Assembly (NCBI RefSeq): GCF_003992015.1
Contig: NZ_RQVK01000001.1
Span: forward strand, 1 to 64,000
Length of the DNA stretch: 64,000 nt
Direction: 5' to 3'
DNA from: Veillonella sp. VA137
GTDB taxonomy: Bacteria > Bacillota > Negativicutes > Veillonellales > Veillonellaceae
Below, in pieces: positions 53,374-63,127 of the stretch. The translations under genes were made by a program, and so were the position numbers. Each line of letters starts with the position of its first letter. Position 1 is the stretch's first letter. The notes beneath the pieces were generated by a model that searched no databases, was not told where the DNA came from, and saw nothing but the letters and a program-made list of their open reading frames with translations.

Positions 53374-54351
53374 CTACCATTGATTAATTACATATGTACT
53401 GACCATTGTTAACGCAACACCCAAGATAGAAACAGTATACATCAAATATATAGTTTGATAAATGTGTTTCCCTACCATAGATGTTATAGGGTCTCCCATA
53501 TAGGCCCGAAAGGTGACTTTATCGTGATATACATTTTTTCCGCCTAACCGAATATGTAATGCCCCAGCTACAGGAGCCTCTGCATACCCCCCATTAGGAC
53601 TAGGATGTTTATGTGCATCACGAGTGGCTATACGAATGGCATGTTTCCAATCTTTGCCACAGAGAAAAGAGGCTATCACAAATAAAACACAAGTAATACG
53701 TGCGGGAATATAATTAACTACATCATCTAAGCGGGCTGCAAATCGACCAAAATATAAATAGCGCTCATTTTTATAGCCTAACATGGAGTCCATCGTATTA
53801 ATAGCTCGATATCCAATGGCGCCCCAGGGACCTAATAGGACAAACCAAAATAGAGGGGAAATAATGCCATCTACTGTATTTTCCGCTACTGTTTCAATGG
53901 TAGCACGAGTAATTTCGCTTTCATCAAGTTCACTAGTCTTACGACCTACAATCCATCCCACTTTACGGCGTGCTTCAGATATATCTTGTTTTCTCAACAA
54001 ATTAGCAATTTCTATGCCTGACTCGGCTAAGCACCGTGGGCTAATGGCGATATATAGGCACAACAAAGAAACGATAAAATAGCCAATTGGATGAATAGTA
54101 CCACCGATGAACAATAGGCCCGTAACGATGATCATAACAGTAATTATGACCAATAAAACGGTAGAGATGCCTAACAAGATTTTATGTTTTGGTGTCGTAT
54201 TCTTTTTGTACAATATATTTTCATAGAAAGAAATACAATTGCCAATCAATACCACTGGATGATACTTACTCCTAGGATCACCCACTAAAGTATCTAATAA
54301 AAGTGCTCCCAAAGGAATAAAATATAGAAGATGGTGCAAAAACCATTCCAT
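53374..54351 (-). CDS. cbiB: Adenosylcobinamide-phosphate synthase CbiB
   Basis: 325 residues from the ATG at 54351, which overlaps the cobQ stop as TAATG and has GGGAG upstream; an ATG five codons earlier is possible. It is membrane-bound with several helices. The conserved DTLVGDPRSKYHPVV stands at the start, PSPNGGYAEAPVAGAL further on. It attaches the aminopropanol linker to adenosylcobyric acid. Confidence 0.94.
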   Translation of the reverse strand: MEWFLHHLLYFIPLGALLLDTLVGDPRSKYHPVVLIGNCISFYENILYKKNTTPKHKILLGISTVLLVIITVMIIVTGLLFIGGTIHPIGYFIVSLLCLYIAISPRCLAESGIEIANLLRKQDISEARRKVGWIVGRKTSELDESEITRATIETVAENTVDGIISPLFWFVLLGPWGAIGYRAINTMDSMLGYKNERYLYFGRFAARLDDVVNYIPARITCVLFVIASFLCGKDWKHAIRIATRDAHKHPSPNGGYAEAPVAGALHIRLGGKNVYHDKVTFRAYMGDPITSMVGKHIYQTIYLMYTVSILGVALTMVSTYVINQW

Positions 54352-55871
54352 TATTCTTGCTCCCATAATGATTGAATATAATCCATATCTAAATGTTCTT
54401 CTACAATCGTAGCTAATCGATTATAGGCAGCTTCTTTATGTTCAAAATAGCGGAATACAATATCTAATGGCCCTAATCCTTTTTTTGTACGCAATGCATT
54501 CAAGATTGCACGACGTAATCCATCATTATCTAAAATGCCGTGAATATATGTGCCCATTACTTGACCATTACTAGTGACAAAACCATCGATCACATCTACC
54601 TTAGTATCACTACGCTTTTGAATATGGAAACAACGTTCTCCCGGTCCTACTGGCTGTGTATCTCCCATATGAATTTCATAGCCTACAAGATTTTCACCAC
54701 TATAATTAGTACCTAAGAAAGATAACTCCTTTACATCAAAACAAACTTGATGTGTTAATTTTTCAGTTTTCATAGTAGTAGCTGTTGGAAGCAAGCCCAA
54801 ACCTTTTAATTCAGGAATATCCCCTTCAATCCCTTCCGGATCATAAAGCATTTCTCCCAGCATTTGATTACCACCGCAAATACCCAATACAGGTACCCCA
54901 GCATTTGCTAAGTCGTGGATATCTTTATCATAGCCATGCTCTTGCAAGTATGATAAGTCAGCTAATGTATTTTTAGAGCCTGGTAAAATTACCATATCTG
55001 GATGGCCAATTGGCTCCCCTTGTTTCACAAAACGAACAGATACATCTGGTTCATAGGCAAGAGCATCAAAGTCTGTAAAGTTAGAAATTTTAGGAGTTTG
55101 CATGACCGCAATCGTAATCTCCTTAGATACACCTCTATATTTACTTTCTAATGCTACAGAATCTTCTTCATCAATATCAAGGTTTTCTATGGCTGGTACA
55201 ACACCAACTACTTTTTTACCAGTCTTCTGCTCAATAAAATCTAAAGCTGGTTGCAATAAGGTTACGTCACCACGGAATTTGTTGATAATAATCCCTTTTA
55301 CCAAATCTCTTTCATCAGGCTCCAATAACTCTAATGTGCCTACAACAGAGGCAATAGCACCACCTCGATCAATATCTGCAATAAGCATAACAGGAGCCTT
55401 TGCCAATTTAGCAACGCGCATGTTAACAATATCATTAGCTTTTAAATTGACTTCCGCAGGGCTACCAGCCCCTTCAATGACAATCATATCAAAATTTTCA
55501 TCAAGATATTGTAAACTTTCTTTTACTTTATCTAAGGCTGTTAAGGAGTATTTTGTATGGTATTCTCTAGCGCTATACACACCTACCGGTTTGCCCATTA
55601 ACACAACTTGAGAGGACTGATTGCCTGTAGGTTTTAATAGAACAGGATTCATTTGTACAATAGGTTCTAAACCTGCTGCTTCCGCTTGTGCTACTTGGGC
55701 ACGACCAATTTCATCCCCTGCTTTTGTAACATAGGAATTTAATGCCATATTCTGTGCTTTAAAAGGTACTGTTTTATATCCCTTATTGTGCAAAATGCGA
55801 CACATTGCTGTAGCTAAAATACTTTTACCTACATTAGAACTGGTACCTTGAAACATAATCTTTTTAGCCAT
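54351..55871 (-). CDS. cobQ: Cobyric acid synthase CobQ/CbiP
   Basis: 506 residues. The N-terminal P-loop-like domain starts FQGTSSNVGKSILATA, and the C-terminal class I glutamine amidotransferase carries GICGGNQMLGE (Cys nucleophile) and YIHGILDN (His). It amidates four carboxyls of adenosylcobyrinic diamide. It overlaps cobU by 8 bases. Confidence 0.96.
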   Translation of the reverse strand: MAKKIMFQGTSSNVGKSILATAMCRILHNKGYKTVPFKAQNMALNSYVTKAGDEIGRAQVAQAEAAGLEPIVQMNPVLLKPTGNQSSQVVLMGKPVGVYSAREYHTKYSLTALDKVKESLQYLDENFDMIVIEGAGSPAEVNLKANDIVNMRVAKLAKAPVMLIADIDRGGAIASVVGTLELLEPDERDLVKGIIINKFRGDVTLLQPALDFIEQKTGKKVVGVVPAIENLDIDEEDSVALESKYRGVSKEITIAVMQTPKISNFTDFDALAYEPDVSVRFVKQGEPIGHPDMVILPGSKNTLADLSYLQEHGYDKDIHDLANAGVPVLGICGGNQMLGEMLYDPEGIEGDIPELKGLGLLPTATTMKTEKLTHQVCFDVKELSFLGTNYSGENLVGYEIHMGDTQPVGPGERCFHIQKRSDTKVDVIDGFVTSNGQVMGTYIHGILDNDGLRRAILNALRTKKGLGPLDIVFRYFEHKEAAYNRLATIVEEHLDMDYIQSLWEQE

Positions 55872-56451
55872 GGTGATTTACCTCCAATGCTTTTATATCA
55901 ATTGTTATACCACTGATTGTCATATACGCTTCATCAGCCTCTGCTGCTACCATACGATTGACACGTCCCATAATATCTCTAAAAATGCGAGCTAACTTAT
56001 TTTCTGGCACGATACCTAAACCAATTTCATTGGTAACAAAAATAATTGTTTTTTCATCGTCTCCCCTATAAGCTCGAATAGCATCGAGTACAGCCTGTAC
56101 TTCTGAAAGTATAAATCTTTCACGATTATTTATATCTTCCTGAGATGTAAATTCTCCATCTTGTAATACTAGATTAGTAGTCCACATCGTTAAGCAATCT
56201 ATTAATACCACAGAGCATTCATCTAATACTTTTTGAATCTCTGCACTCATAGCATAAGGAATTTCATAATTGTTCCAAATCTTTTTACGCCGTTCTTGAT
56301 GCAAATGAATACGATGTTTCATTTCCTCATCATAGGCTTGACCTGTAGCAATATATCCTTTTTGTCCTTCCTTTGATAGTGCTAACGTTTCTGCAAATTC
56401 ACTTTTGCCACTACGGGCACCACCTGTACAAAATATGATACGATTTTTCAT
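55864..56451 (-). CDS. cobU: Adenosylcobinamide kinase/guanylyltransferase CobU
   Basis: 195 residues from the ATG at 56451 (TATAGG before it); an in-frame TTG five codons upstream is less likely. The P-loop FCTGGARSGKSEFAE is followed by YIATGQAYDEEMKHRI with the guanylylation His, LTMWTTNLV and VTNEIGLGIVPEN. It is bifunctional. First gene of the cob operon, divergent from the gene at 56524; only 72 bases lie between and no cobalamin riboswitch was seen there. Confidence 0.95.
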   Translation of the reverse strand: MKNRIIFCTGGARSGKSEFAETLALSKEGQKGYIATGQAYDEEMKHRIHLHQERRKKIWNNYEIPYAMSAEIQKVLDECSVVLIDCLTMWTTNLVLQDGEFTSQEDINNRERFILSEVQAVLDAIRAYRGDDEKTIIFVTNEIGLGIVPENKLARIFRDIMGRVNRMVAAEADEAYMTISGITIDIKALEVNHHG

Positions 56452-56523
56452 AGTATACCTATACAAAGTTGCCCTTTATCAGTTATCATAAGTACTATAC
56501 ATTCATTAATAAAGGAGACAACT

Positions 56524-56874
56524 ATGGAATTATTAAATTTAGACATCCAATTAATGGCCACTCTATGGGAAAATACATACCGTGCAGCCATCAAAGATCA
56601 AAATGGAAATTATGTAGCTTCTGTACGCATCATTGTGAATGTACCACTTTCACCAGATCGGTTACCACCAAACGCCCCAAAGGCAGATCCACAATTATTT
56701 GTATTGGTAGAAGATGCTGTGATGGAATCAGAAGACATCATTCAGTTTGAAACATTATTATCTGTACACATCCGTGAGAAATTTAAAAATGAAATCGATC
56801 AGATCTATTTCTTCTATCCAAGCCCAGAAGATGTATTAAACAAAACTGTAGATGTACAAGAAGTACAACATTAA
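56524..56874 (+). CDS. Conserved-looking hypothetical protein, 116 residues
   Basis: ATG with AAAGGAGACAACT upstream. It is a small soluble protein with alternating strands and helices, starting MELLNLDIQLMATLWENTY, containing SVRIIVNVPLSPDRLPPNAP and ending in an amphipathic helix. No motif recognised. It is flanked by divergent cobU and followed by a perfect terminator. A part in cobalamin metabolism is possible from position only. Confidence 0.65.
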   Translation: MELLNLDIQLMATLWENTYRAAIKDQNGNYVASVRIIVNVPLSPDRLPPNAPKADPQLFVLVEDAVMESEDIIQFETLLSVHIREKFKNEIDQIYFFYPSPEDVLNKTVDVQEVQH

Positions 56875-56944
56875 TTACAGTAACTACATACATAGTATTA
56901 TAGCACATCCAAAAAGATTTGATAGAAATAATCTAAGAGATACT

Positions 56945-56978
56945 AAAAGGAGGTACCCAATATGGAGTACCTCCTTTT
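56945..56978. terminator. Bidirectional terminator
   Basis: AAAAGGAGGTAC (56945-56956) pairs perfectly with GTACCTCCTTTT (56967-56978), with a CCAATATGGA loop; T4 lies at the end on both strands. It separates the gene at 56524 from the convergent adenosyltransferase gene. The stem contains an AGGAGG word that is not a ribosome-binding site. Confidence 0.9.
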
Positions 56979-56988
56979 ATATCGTATA

Positions 56989-57492
56989 CTATTTCACTTC
57001 ATCTTCTACGCGCGCTAAGATAAATAGCAAGTCGGATAAGCGATTCAAATAGCGAAGATTCGACATATGAATCTCTTCTGTTTCTCCTAATTTCCATAGG
57101 TCTCGTTCTGCACGGCGAACGATGGTCCGACCTAAGTGTAAGAAACTAGATGTTTTACTATCGCCAGGTAAAATAAATTTAGATAGGGGCTCTAATTGTT
57201 CATCAAATTTGTCGATGATCTGCTCTAAATTAGTCACATGCTCATCTGTAATAGTAGCTTCTTGCCCTAAGCTAGAGATATCAGCCATAATCATCCATAG
57301 TTCTTTTTCAAGTTGCAATAATGTGTCTTGCACTACCTTTTTATCAGAGTACGCACGAGCTACTCCAAGAAAGGCTTGCGCCTCGTCAATGGTTCCGTAC
57401 GTACAAACACGTTGAGATGCTTTACTTACACGTTCACCAGTGTATAAACCAGTAGAACCTGCATCGCCTGTTTTTGTGTACACTTTTGCCAT
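56989..57492 (-). CDS. Cob(I)alamin adenosyltransferase, PduO type
   Basis: 167 residues from the ATG at 57492 (AAGGAGGTATACT before it). The N-terminal KVYTKTGDAGSTGLYTGERV (ATP loop) and C-terminal RRAERDLWKL and YLNRLSDLLFILAR helices are typical PduO motifs. It transfers adenosyl from ATP to cob(I)alamin or its precursors, feeding the cob operon. It forms a single-gene unit between two terminator-like stretches. Confidence 0.93.
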   Translation of the reverse strand: MAKVYTKTGDAGSTGLYTGERVSKASQRVCTYGTIDEAQAFLGVARAYSDKKVVQDTLLQLEKELWMIMADISSLGQEATITDEHVTNLEQIIDKFDEQLEPLSKFILPGDSKTSSFLHLGRTIVRRAERDLWKLGETEEIHMSNLRYLNRLSDLLFILARVEDEVK

Positions 57493-57556
57493 AGTATACC
57501 TCCTTAACAATTAGAAATCTTACGATCTCTGTAACATAAGATGTGCATTGCTCCCT

Positions 57557-58420
57557 TTATATACGACTCGCTATGTCACGCAAACGTTGAATACGACTTT
57601 CTGTAGATGGATGCGTGCTAAATAATTGAGTCATAGTGGAAGAAATCCCACTTAAAGGATTAATGATAAACATGTGTGCTGTAGATGATACGCGGCTTTC
57701 ACTTTGCCCTGGAAGCACACCAAATTTAGCATAATGCTCAATTTTGGCTAATGCAGATGCTAAGGATAATGGCTTGCAACTCATCATCGCCCCTTCTTCA
57801 TCTGCTAAATACTCACGAGATCGTGAAATAGCCATTTGAATTAAGCTAGCTGCCAAAGGTGCTAAAATGATAGTGCCAATTAATGCTAAAGGATTAGAAT
57901 TCTCCTCATCATCACGGCCTCCAAAAATAGCTGCCCATTGTAACATATTCGCCACCATAGCAATAAATCCTGCCATACTGGCTGCAATAGTACTAATTAA
58001 TGTATCTCTATGTTTCACATGAGAGAGTTCATGAGCTAGTACACCTTCAATTTCATCATCTGTTAATAAGTTCATAATACCTGTTGTCACAGCCACTGCT
58101 GCATGCTCAGGGTCGCGGCCTGTAGCAAATGCATTAGGTACTTCTGATTCAATAATATACACCTTTGGCATCGGTAACCCTGCATTATGAACTAATTTTT
58201 TTACAATATGAAAGATGTTAGGATTGTTTTGCTCTGTAATTTCTTTTGCATCATACGCACGTAGTACCATAGACGCACTATTCCAATAGGTATAGAAGTT
58301 GATACCTAAGGAAATAATAAACATCAGTATCATTCCAGAGTGACCTCCAACCATTTGACCGATCACCATCAATAATCCTGATAATAATGCCAACAAGGCT
58401 GCTGTTTTTATATTATTCAT
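57557..58420 (-). CDS. htpX: Membrane-bound zinc metalloprotease HtpX
   Basis: 287 residues. Two N-terminal hydrophobic helices (about 5-50), then VLAHELSHVKHRDT, the HExxH zinc motif (about 130), and two more hydrophobic segments; the third ligand Glu lies in SREYLADEEGAM. It degrades misfolded membrane proteins. It stands alone. Confidence 0.95.
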   Translation of the reverse strand: MNNIKTAALLALLSGLLMVIGQMVGGHSGMILMFIISLGINFYTYWNSASMVLRAYDAKEITEQNNPNIFHIVKKLVHNAGLPMPKVYIIESEVPNAFATGRDPEHAAVAVTTGIMNLLTDDEIEGVLAHELSHVKHRDTLISTIAASMAGFIAMVANMLQWAAIFGGRDDEENSNPLALIGTIILAPLAASLIQMAISRSREYLADEEGAMMSCKPLSLASALAKIEHYAKFGVLPGQSESRVSSTAHMFIINPLSGISSTMTQLFSTHPSTESRIQRLRDIASRI

Positions 58421-58500
58421 GTATTCCTCCTACTTAGATATATTTTAGAATATATATACTTAATTATATCATATACAGTTTAAAAGAATCATGAAGTGTT

Positions 58501-59430
58501 TTACTCATATTTAATTTTCACAACTTTAGCGCCTTCACGGTCTGCATGAAGCACAAAGCGACGACAATCAATATCGTGATTCATAAAGACAGAGCTCATG
58601 GCATCTGCTACGGTCACCCCATGTTCTGGAGAACAATAAGCGATTAAAGTAGAACCTGAACCACTAATAGTAGACCCATAGGCTCCATGTTCCTTAGCCG
58701 CCGTAAATACTTCGTCACAATAGGGAATCAACGTTTTACGGTATGGCACATGTAGATAATCCTGTAACGCTACAGACAAATTGTCCATACGATTTTGTAT
58801 CATTGAACCTACGAATAAAGTAGCAAAGCCTACATTGGCAACGGCTTCCTTATAACTTAATTCCGTTGGCAGTACACTACGTGCATAAGATGTTTCTACA
58901 ATCACTTCTGGTACTACTACAGCAAAAGTTAAATTACTTGGTACATCGATATGAGAATGAAATACCGTATCATTTCCACCAACAGCACAGACTAAATTCC
59001 CCATAATAGCTGGCGCTACATTATCTGGATGCCCTTCCATATCATTGGCAATAAGTAATAACTGGTCCTTGTTTAGCGGCTCCTGTAAATAGGCATTGGC
59101 CAATAGTAAACCACCTACAATGGCAGTAGAACTACTACCAAGTCCTCTTGACGGAGGAATTTGTGTATTAGAATGGATACGACCGTATACTGGTGTAGTA
59201 TTCACCTCTTTAAATACACGCTCCATGGCAATACCCACTAGATTTTGACTATGGTCTTCCTGTTCCAATAAATCTGCCCCAAAACCTTCAAAAGTATACG
59301 TATTAGATGTAGCCTCTGTATCAGGTTCAAAGGTAAATAAATTATATAAGTTTAATGCGACTCCTAGACAATCAAATCCAGGACCACAGTTAGCACTCGT
59401 AGCCGGTACTTGTACCGTAATAGATTTCAT
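58501..59430 (-). CDS. thrB: Homoserine kinase
   Basis: 309 residues from the ATG at 59430 with AAAGGAGTG upstream; longer in-frame starts overlap hom. GHMP kinase: VPATSANCGPGFDCLG, the glycine loop PPSRGLGSSSTAIVGG and the C-terminal GAYGSTISGSGSTLIAYC. It makes O-phosphohomoserine. It lies 10 bases after hom. Confidence 0.96.
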   Translation of the reverse strand: MKSITVQVPATSANCGPGFDCLGVALNLYNLFTFEPDTEATSNTYTFEGFGADLLEQEDHSQNLVGIAMERVFKEVNTTPVYGRIHSNTQIPPSRGLGSSSTAIVGGLLLANAYLQEPLNKDQLLLIANDMEGHPDNVAPAIMGNLVCAVGGNDTVFHSHIDVPSNLTFAVVVPEVIVETSYARSVLPTELSYKEAVANVGFATLFVGSMIQNRMDNLSVALQDYLHVPYRKTLIPYCDEVFTAAKEHGAYGSTISGSGSTLIAYCSPEHGVTVADAMSSVFMNHDIDCRRFVLHADREGAKVVKIKYE

Positions 59431-59440
59431 GAACACTCCT

Positions 59441-60733
59441 TTATTCAACCATAATGCGGATGACACTACCCACTTCTCTAACGACACGTAAATGATTGAA
59501 AGAATCAATTAAATTTTGAATATACGCATGAGGGCATTTAGAAGTAATGATCGCTAATGTAGCCGTATCATTATCTGCTTTACGTTGAATCACTGAATGA
59601 GCAGAAATACGTTGTTCTGCTAATTTGGTCGCTACTTTTGCCAATACACCTGTAGAGTTATCCACAGTCATGCGAATGTAATAAGCAGATTCAATTTTGC
59701 TAGAACTATACATTGTTTTTTGAGGATAATAGAATTGTTTCATTTCCCCTGTTTTGCCTTGCACCACATTGCGGGCTACTTCCATTACGTCACTCACAAT
59801 AGAACTACCGGTTGGTAAGCTACCAGCTCCACGACCATAGAACATAGCATCATCAAAGCCATTGCCACATAAGAATACAGCATTAAAGGAACCTCGAACA
59901 GAGGCTAATGGATGTGTGTTGGCAATAAAAGCAGGATGTACATTTAAAGACAAGCCTTTTTTCGTTTCTCTCGCAATACCTAATAACTTAATCGTATAGC
60001 CAAACTCTTTACCAAATTGGATGTCACTAGCATCAATTTGTGTAATTCCTTCACAACTTACATCTTCAAAGAAGATACGTTTATTAAAGGCAATAGAACC
60101 TAAGATAGCTAATTTACGTGCTGCATCATAGCCTTCCACATCGGATGTAGGGTCAGCTTCCGCATAGCCCAGTTCTTGTGCTTCTTTCAGTACTTCTTCG
60201 TAGCCTAATCCATCTTCACTCATTTTAGACAAAATAAAATTTGTGGTTCCGTTTAGAATCCCCATGATTTCCGTAATTTGGTTACTACCAAAAGAATCAT
60301 ATAAGGCACGGATGATCGGAATCGCCCCTGCCACACTCGCTTCAAAGCGTAAATCCACATGATGTTTTGTAGCTAATTCCATAAGATAGGGACCAGCTTC
60401 TGCTAATAAATCCTTATTAGCCGTCACCACATGTTTTCCAGCAATAATAGCTTCTTCAATACAAGTACGTGCAAAGGTGGTACCACCCATCACTTCTACC
60501 ACAATATCTACAGATGGATCTTGTAAAATTTCTTTATAATCTGTTACAAATGTAGCCGTTGCAGGTAGTGTAATATGACTATATTTGTCTGGATTTCTAA
60601 CATAAATTTTATCCACAATCACTGGTACATCAATACGATTTTGTATGACATCTAAATTTTTTGTTAATAGTTCAACTGTACCCTGACCAACAGTACCAAA
60701 GCCCAAGAGGGCAATCTTTACGCCTTGCTTCAT
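59441..60733 (-). CDS. hom: Homoserine dehydrogenase
   Basis: 430 residues. N-terminal NAD(P) domain (LLGFGTVGQGTVELL), catalytic lysines in ANKDLLAEAGP and the EASVAGAIPIIRAL and GILNGTTNFILSKM stretches, and a C-terminal ACT domain (about 350-425) for threonine feedback. It reduces aspartate semialdehyde made by Asd (36607). Group order: ACT protein, hom, thrB. Confidence 0.96.
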   Translation of the reverse strand: MKQGVKIALLGFGTVGQGTVELLTKNLDVIQNRIDVPVIVDKIYVRNPDKYSHITLPATATFVTDYKEILQDPSVDIVVEVMGGTTFARTCIEEAIIAGKHVVTANKDLLAEAGPYLMELATKHHVDLRFEASVAGAIPIIRALYDSFGSNQITEIMGILNGTTNFILSKMSEDGLGYEEVLKEAQELGYAEADPTSDVEGYDAARKLAILGSIAFNKRIFFEDVSCEGITQIDASDIQFGKEFGYTIKLLGIARETKKGLSLNVHPAFIANTHPLASVRGSFNAVFLCGNGFDDAMFYGRGAGSLPTGSSIVSDVMEVARNVVQGKTGEMKQFYYPQKTMYSSSKIESAYYIRMTVDNSTGVLAKVATKLAEQRISAHSVIQRKADNDTATLAIITSKCPHAYIQNLIDSFNHLRVVREVGSVIRIMVE

Positions 60734-60751
60734 TATTTATCTCCTTAAGCA

Positions 60752-61204
60752 CTAGGCTTGACCAATTAGTTCGACCTTAATAACTCCCTCTAATTGTCGT
60801 ACTTCGTGCAAAACATCTTCTACTGGTAATGTTAATTCCTTCGTTTCAAAGGAAATATTCACATGTGCTACACCTTGTAGCGGCAAATTCTGATTAATTG
60901 TCAATACACTGCCATTATAATCTGCAATGATCCGTAAAATGTTAGATAGCATACCAGATTCATTAGAAATTAGGGCATTAATAGACACAATTTTACCTTG
61001 TGAAAGTTCATAAAATGGAAAGACATAATCTTTATATTTATAATAGGCAGAACGACTCAAATCCATTTTTTCTACAGCTTCATTAATCGTTTTCGCCTCT
61101 CCTAATTGTAAAATAGATTTTACTTTGATTGTTTTTTTAATCGCCTCAGGTAAAATTACTTCATTCACTAAATAAAATTTGTCTTTTTTGCCTTTCACAG
61201 CCAT
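60752..61204 (-). CDS. ACT-domain protein (PheB/UPF0735 type)
   Basis: 150 residues. N-terminal helix-turn-helix-like segment (KTINEAVEKMDLSRSAYYK, about 33-51) followed by an ACT domain (about 72-148) with SNESGMLSNILRIIADYNG. The PheB family is often upstream of hom, and an amino-acid-responsive regulator is likely. It is only 18 bases before hom. Confidence 0.88.
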   Translation of the reverse strand: MAVKGKKDKFYLVNEVILPEAIKKTIKVKSILQLGEAKTINEAVEKMDLSRSAYYKYKDYVFPFYELSQGKIVSINALISNESGMLSNILRIIADYNGSVLTINQNLPLQGVAHVNISFETKELTLPVEDVLHEVRQLEGVIKVELIGQA

Positions 61205-61206
61205 AA

Positions 61207-62205
61207 CTACACCTCTTCACTACTAGTGGATACGGAACTTGCGATGTGTTGTCCATATAAAGTAAATACGGAGTACATACCGACAAAGAACGGAATATAT
61301 TCAGCTACAATCCGCCATGCCACTGCAACTAGCCCCACTGTTCCAATGGGAACAAAGGAGGCAAACAAATACACAAATAATCCTTCAGCAACTCCTGTTC
61401 CCCCAGGTGTGGGAGCAAAATATAAAATTAAATTTAATAAAATCATGCGATTTAAAATTTCAACAATGCTAATATCTGACGTAAACGCATACATCAAAGC
61501 TGGTGCTATCGCATACAAGAATAATAAACTCAATGCAGACTCGATAAATACAATGAAAGATTGCATCGGATTTGCATATAATAAACTAAGTCCTCCATTA
61601 AATTCATCCAACTTGATGAGCCAGCCTTTAGGATTTCCTTTTTTCATCATTTTACATATCCAAGTTACCAAGCGTTTCATGAGTCGCGTTTGTAATAGAT
61701 ACATTCCCAGAAATGTTGAAATCACAACGAAAATTGATATACCTAACAATTGTGTATTAGTTATATAGGGTACTTCAATTGGTTCTGTTACTAATATAAT
61801 CGGTAACATGACAATTAAAAATAAAATAGAAAATACGGTTCGTACTAATACAATAGGTGCTGCTTTGCCAATAGGAACATGATAGGATCGTAAAATTAAA
61901 GCCTGTGCCACCGCGCCACCACTTGCACCGGGAGTTAACATGGCCATAAAATAATTACCAAATATAACTCGTAAAATGGCAATTAAGGATAAACTATATC
62001 CACCCATACGTACCAATCGTTGCAGACGCAATCCATCAAAGTACATTCCTAAAGCAAGTGCTAATATTGCCAACAATAAAGATGTAATGTTGAATGTACC
62101 TAGCGTAGCTAATGAATCTAAATCAATTGTAAAATAAATTGTTATTCCTGACACAATCAGAAGCAACAATCCAATTAAGATTCCTCGCTTTATCATGGTA
62201 CTCAT
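61207..62205 (-). CDS. UPF0104/LPG-synthase-type membrane protein
   Basis: 332 residues with about eight hydrophobic helices. The conserved MLTPGASGGAVAQALILR (about 83-100) and YFAPTPGGTGVAEGLFVYL near 260-280 are the signature of the family related to the flippase half of lysylphosphatidylglycerol synthase. Substrate unknown. It overlaps the ydjC-like gene by 4 bases (ATGA). Confidence 0.85.
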   Translation of the reverse strand: MSTMIKRGILIGLLLLIVSGITIYFTIDLDSLATLGTFNITSLLLAILALALGMYFDGLRLQRLVRMGGYSLSLIAILRVIFGNYFMAMLTPGASGGAVAQALILRSYHVPIGKAAPIVLVRTVFSILFLIVMLPIILVTEPIEVPYITNTQLLGISIFVVISTFLGMYLLQTRLMKRLVTWICKMMKKGNPKGWLIKLDEFNGGLSLLYANPMQSFIVFIESALSLLFLYAIAPALMYAFTSDISIVEILNRMILLNLILYFAPTPGGTGVAEGLFVYLFASFVPIGTVGLVAVAWRIVAEYIPFFVGMYSVFTLYGQHIASSVSTSSEEV

Positions 62206-63068
62206 GAATGGTCTCCTTCATTCCATTGTCCATAATGAATCAGACTAATATCTTGAGTACCAATATATTCTTTCACTCTAGTCGAAGTCATAGCAGATCG
62301 TTCCTCATCCCAATGATATCCCCACTCATATAAGGATCGAAGTGTATTATTATCTTTGCCAGGATGTGTCATAATTTCATGGACCCCTTGTTTCTTAGCA
62401 ACCTTTCCTAAAATTGCTAATAAGGCATCTTCTTTCAACTGTCCACCATTCATCATGCCCCAAAAATATAAAGGCGATGAAAATCCTAAGTCTCTAGATG
62501 TAGCATAAGCTTGTTGTGTAATGACCGTAAGCCCAACTTTACCAATCCAACGTCCTAATGAAGACACACCATTCAATAAAAATGGAGTTTCATCAGGCAT
62601 ACGAATCTTAGTTAAACCATAGCGCTTCATTTGTTCTGCCACTATAGGCAATACTTGTGGTAGCACATGCATATGTTGATGTCCATCCACATGAGTAATC
62701 GGTAATCCTGTAGACATTACTTTTTGAAATTGTGCTTCAATTTCTTTTCGTAATTCATTTCCCTTTATTTGCCCTGTAAAAAGCCGTTTTATAAATTCTG
62801 TATGTGTCATAGGAAATTTGCCATCTATGAGCAGACTTGGAACTTCTTTAGGGTCACAAATTGGTAAAAGACCACCAACCAAGCATATATGTATACCTAC
62901 GCCCAATGTAGGTGTTGTCTTAGCTAATGAGACGGCATCCTCAAAATACTCTCCAGATGCCAATAAAGACGTACTTGTTACTATTCCTTGTTGATGACTT
63001 TCTAAGATTCCTTCATTAATAAGAGGATGCAAACCGAAGTCATCTGCATTCACAATTAGACGTTTCAT
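62202..63068 (-). CDS. ChbG/HpnK (YdjC) family deacetylase
   Basis: 288 residues. Metal and active-site motifs of the family: NADDFGLHPLINEGI at the start, GIHICLV, HVDGHQHMHVLPQV (about 123-136) and a C-terminal EIMTHPG. These enzymes remove acetyl groups from sugars such as diacetylchitobiose or hopanoid- and lipid-linked sugars. The next gene is a membrane flippase-like protein, so a lipid-linked sugar substrate is plausible; that is inference. Confidence 0.85.
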   Translation of the reverse strand: MKRLIVNADDFGLHPLINEGILESHQQGIVTSTSLLASGEYFEDAVSLAKTTPTLGVGIHICLVGGLLPICDPKEVPSLLIDGKFPMTHTEFIKRLFTGQIKGNELRKEIEAQFQKVMSTGLPITHVDGHQHMHVLPQVLPIVAEQMKRYGLTKIRMPDETPFLLNGVSSLGRWIGKVGLTVITQQAYATSRDLGFSSPLYFWGMMNGGQLKEDALLAILGKVAKKQGVHEIMTHPGKDNNTLRSLYEWGYHWDEERSAMTSTRVKEYIGTQDISLIHYGQWNEGDHS

Positions 63069-63127
63069 AGTTACCTTCCTGTACGCACTAAATGGATAAT
63101 TGTATTCTTATTCTACCAAAATTATTG

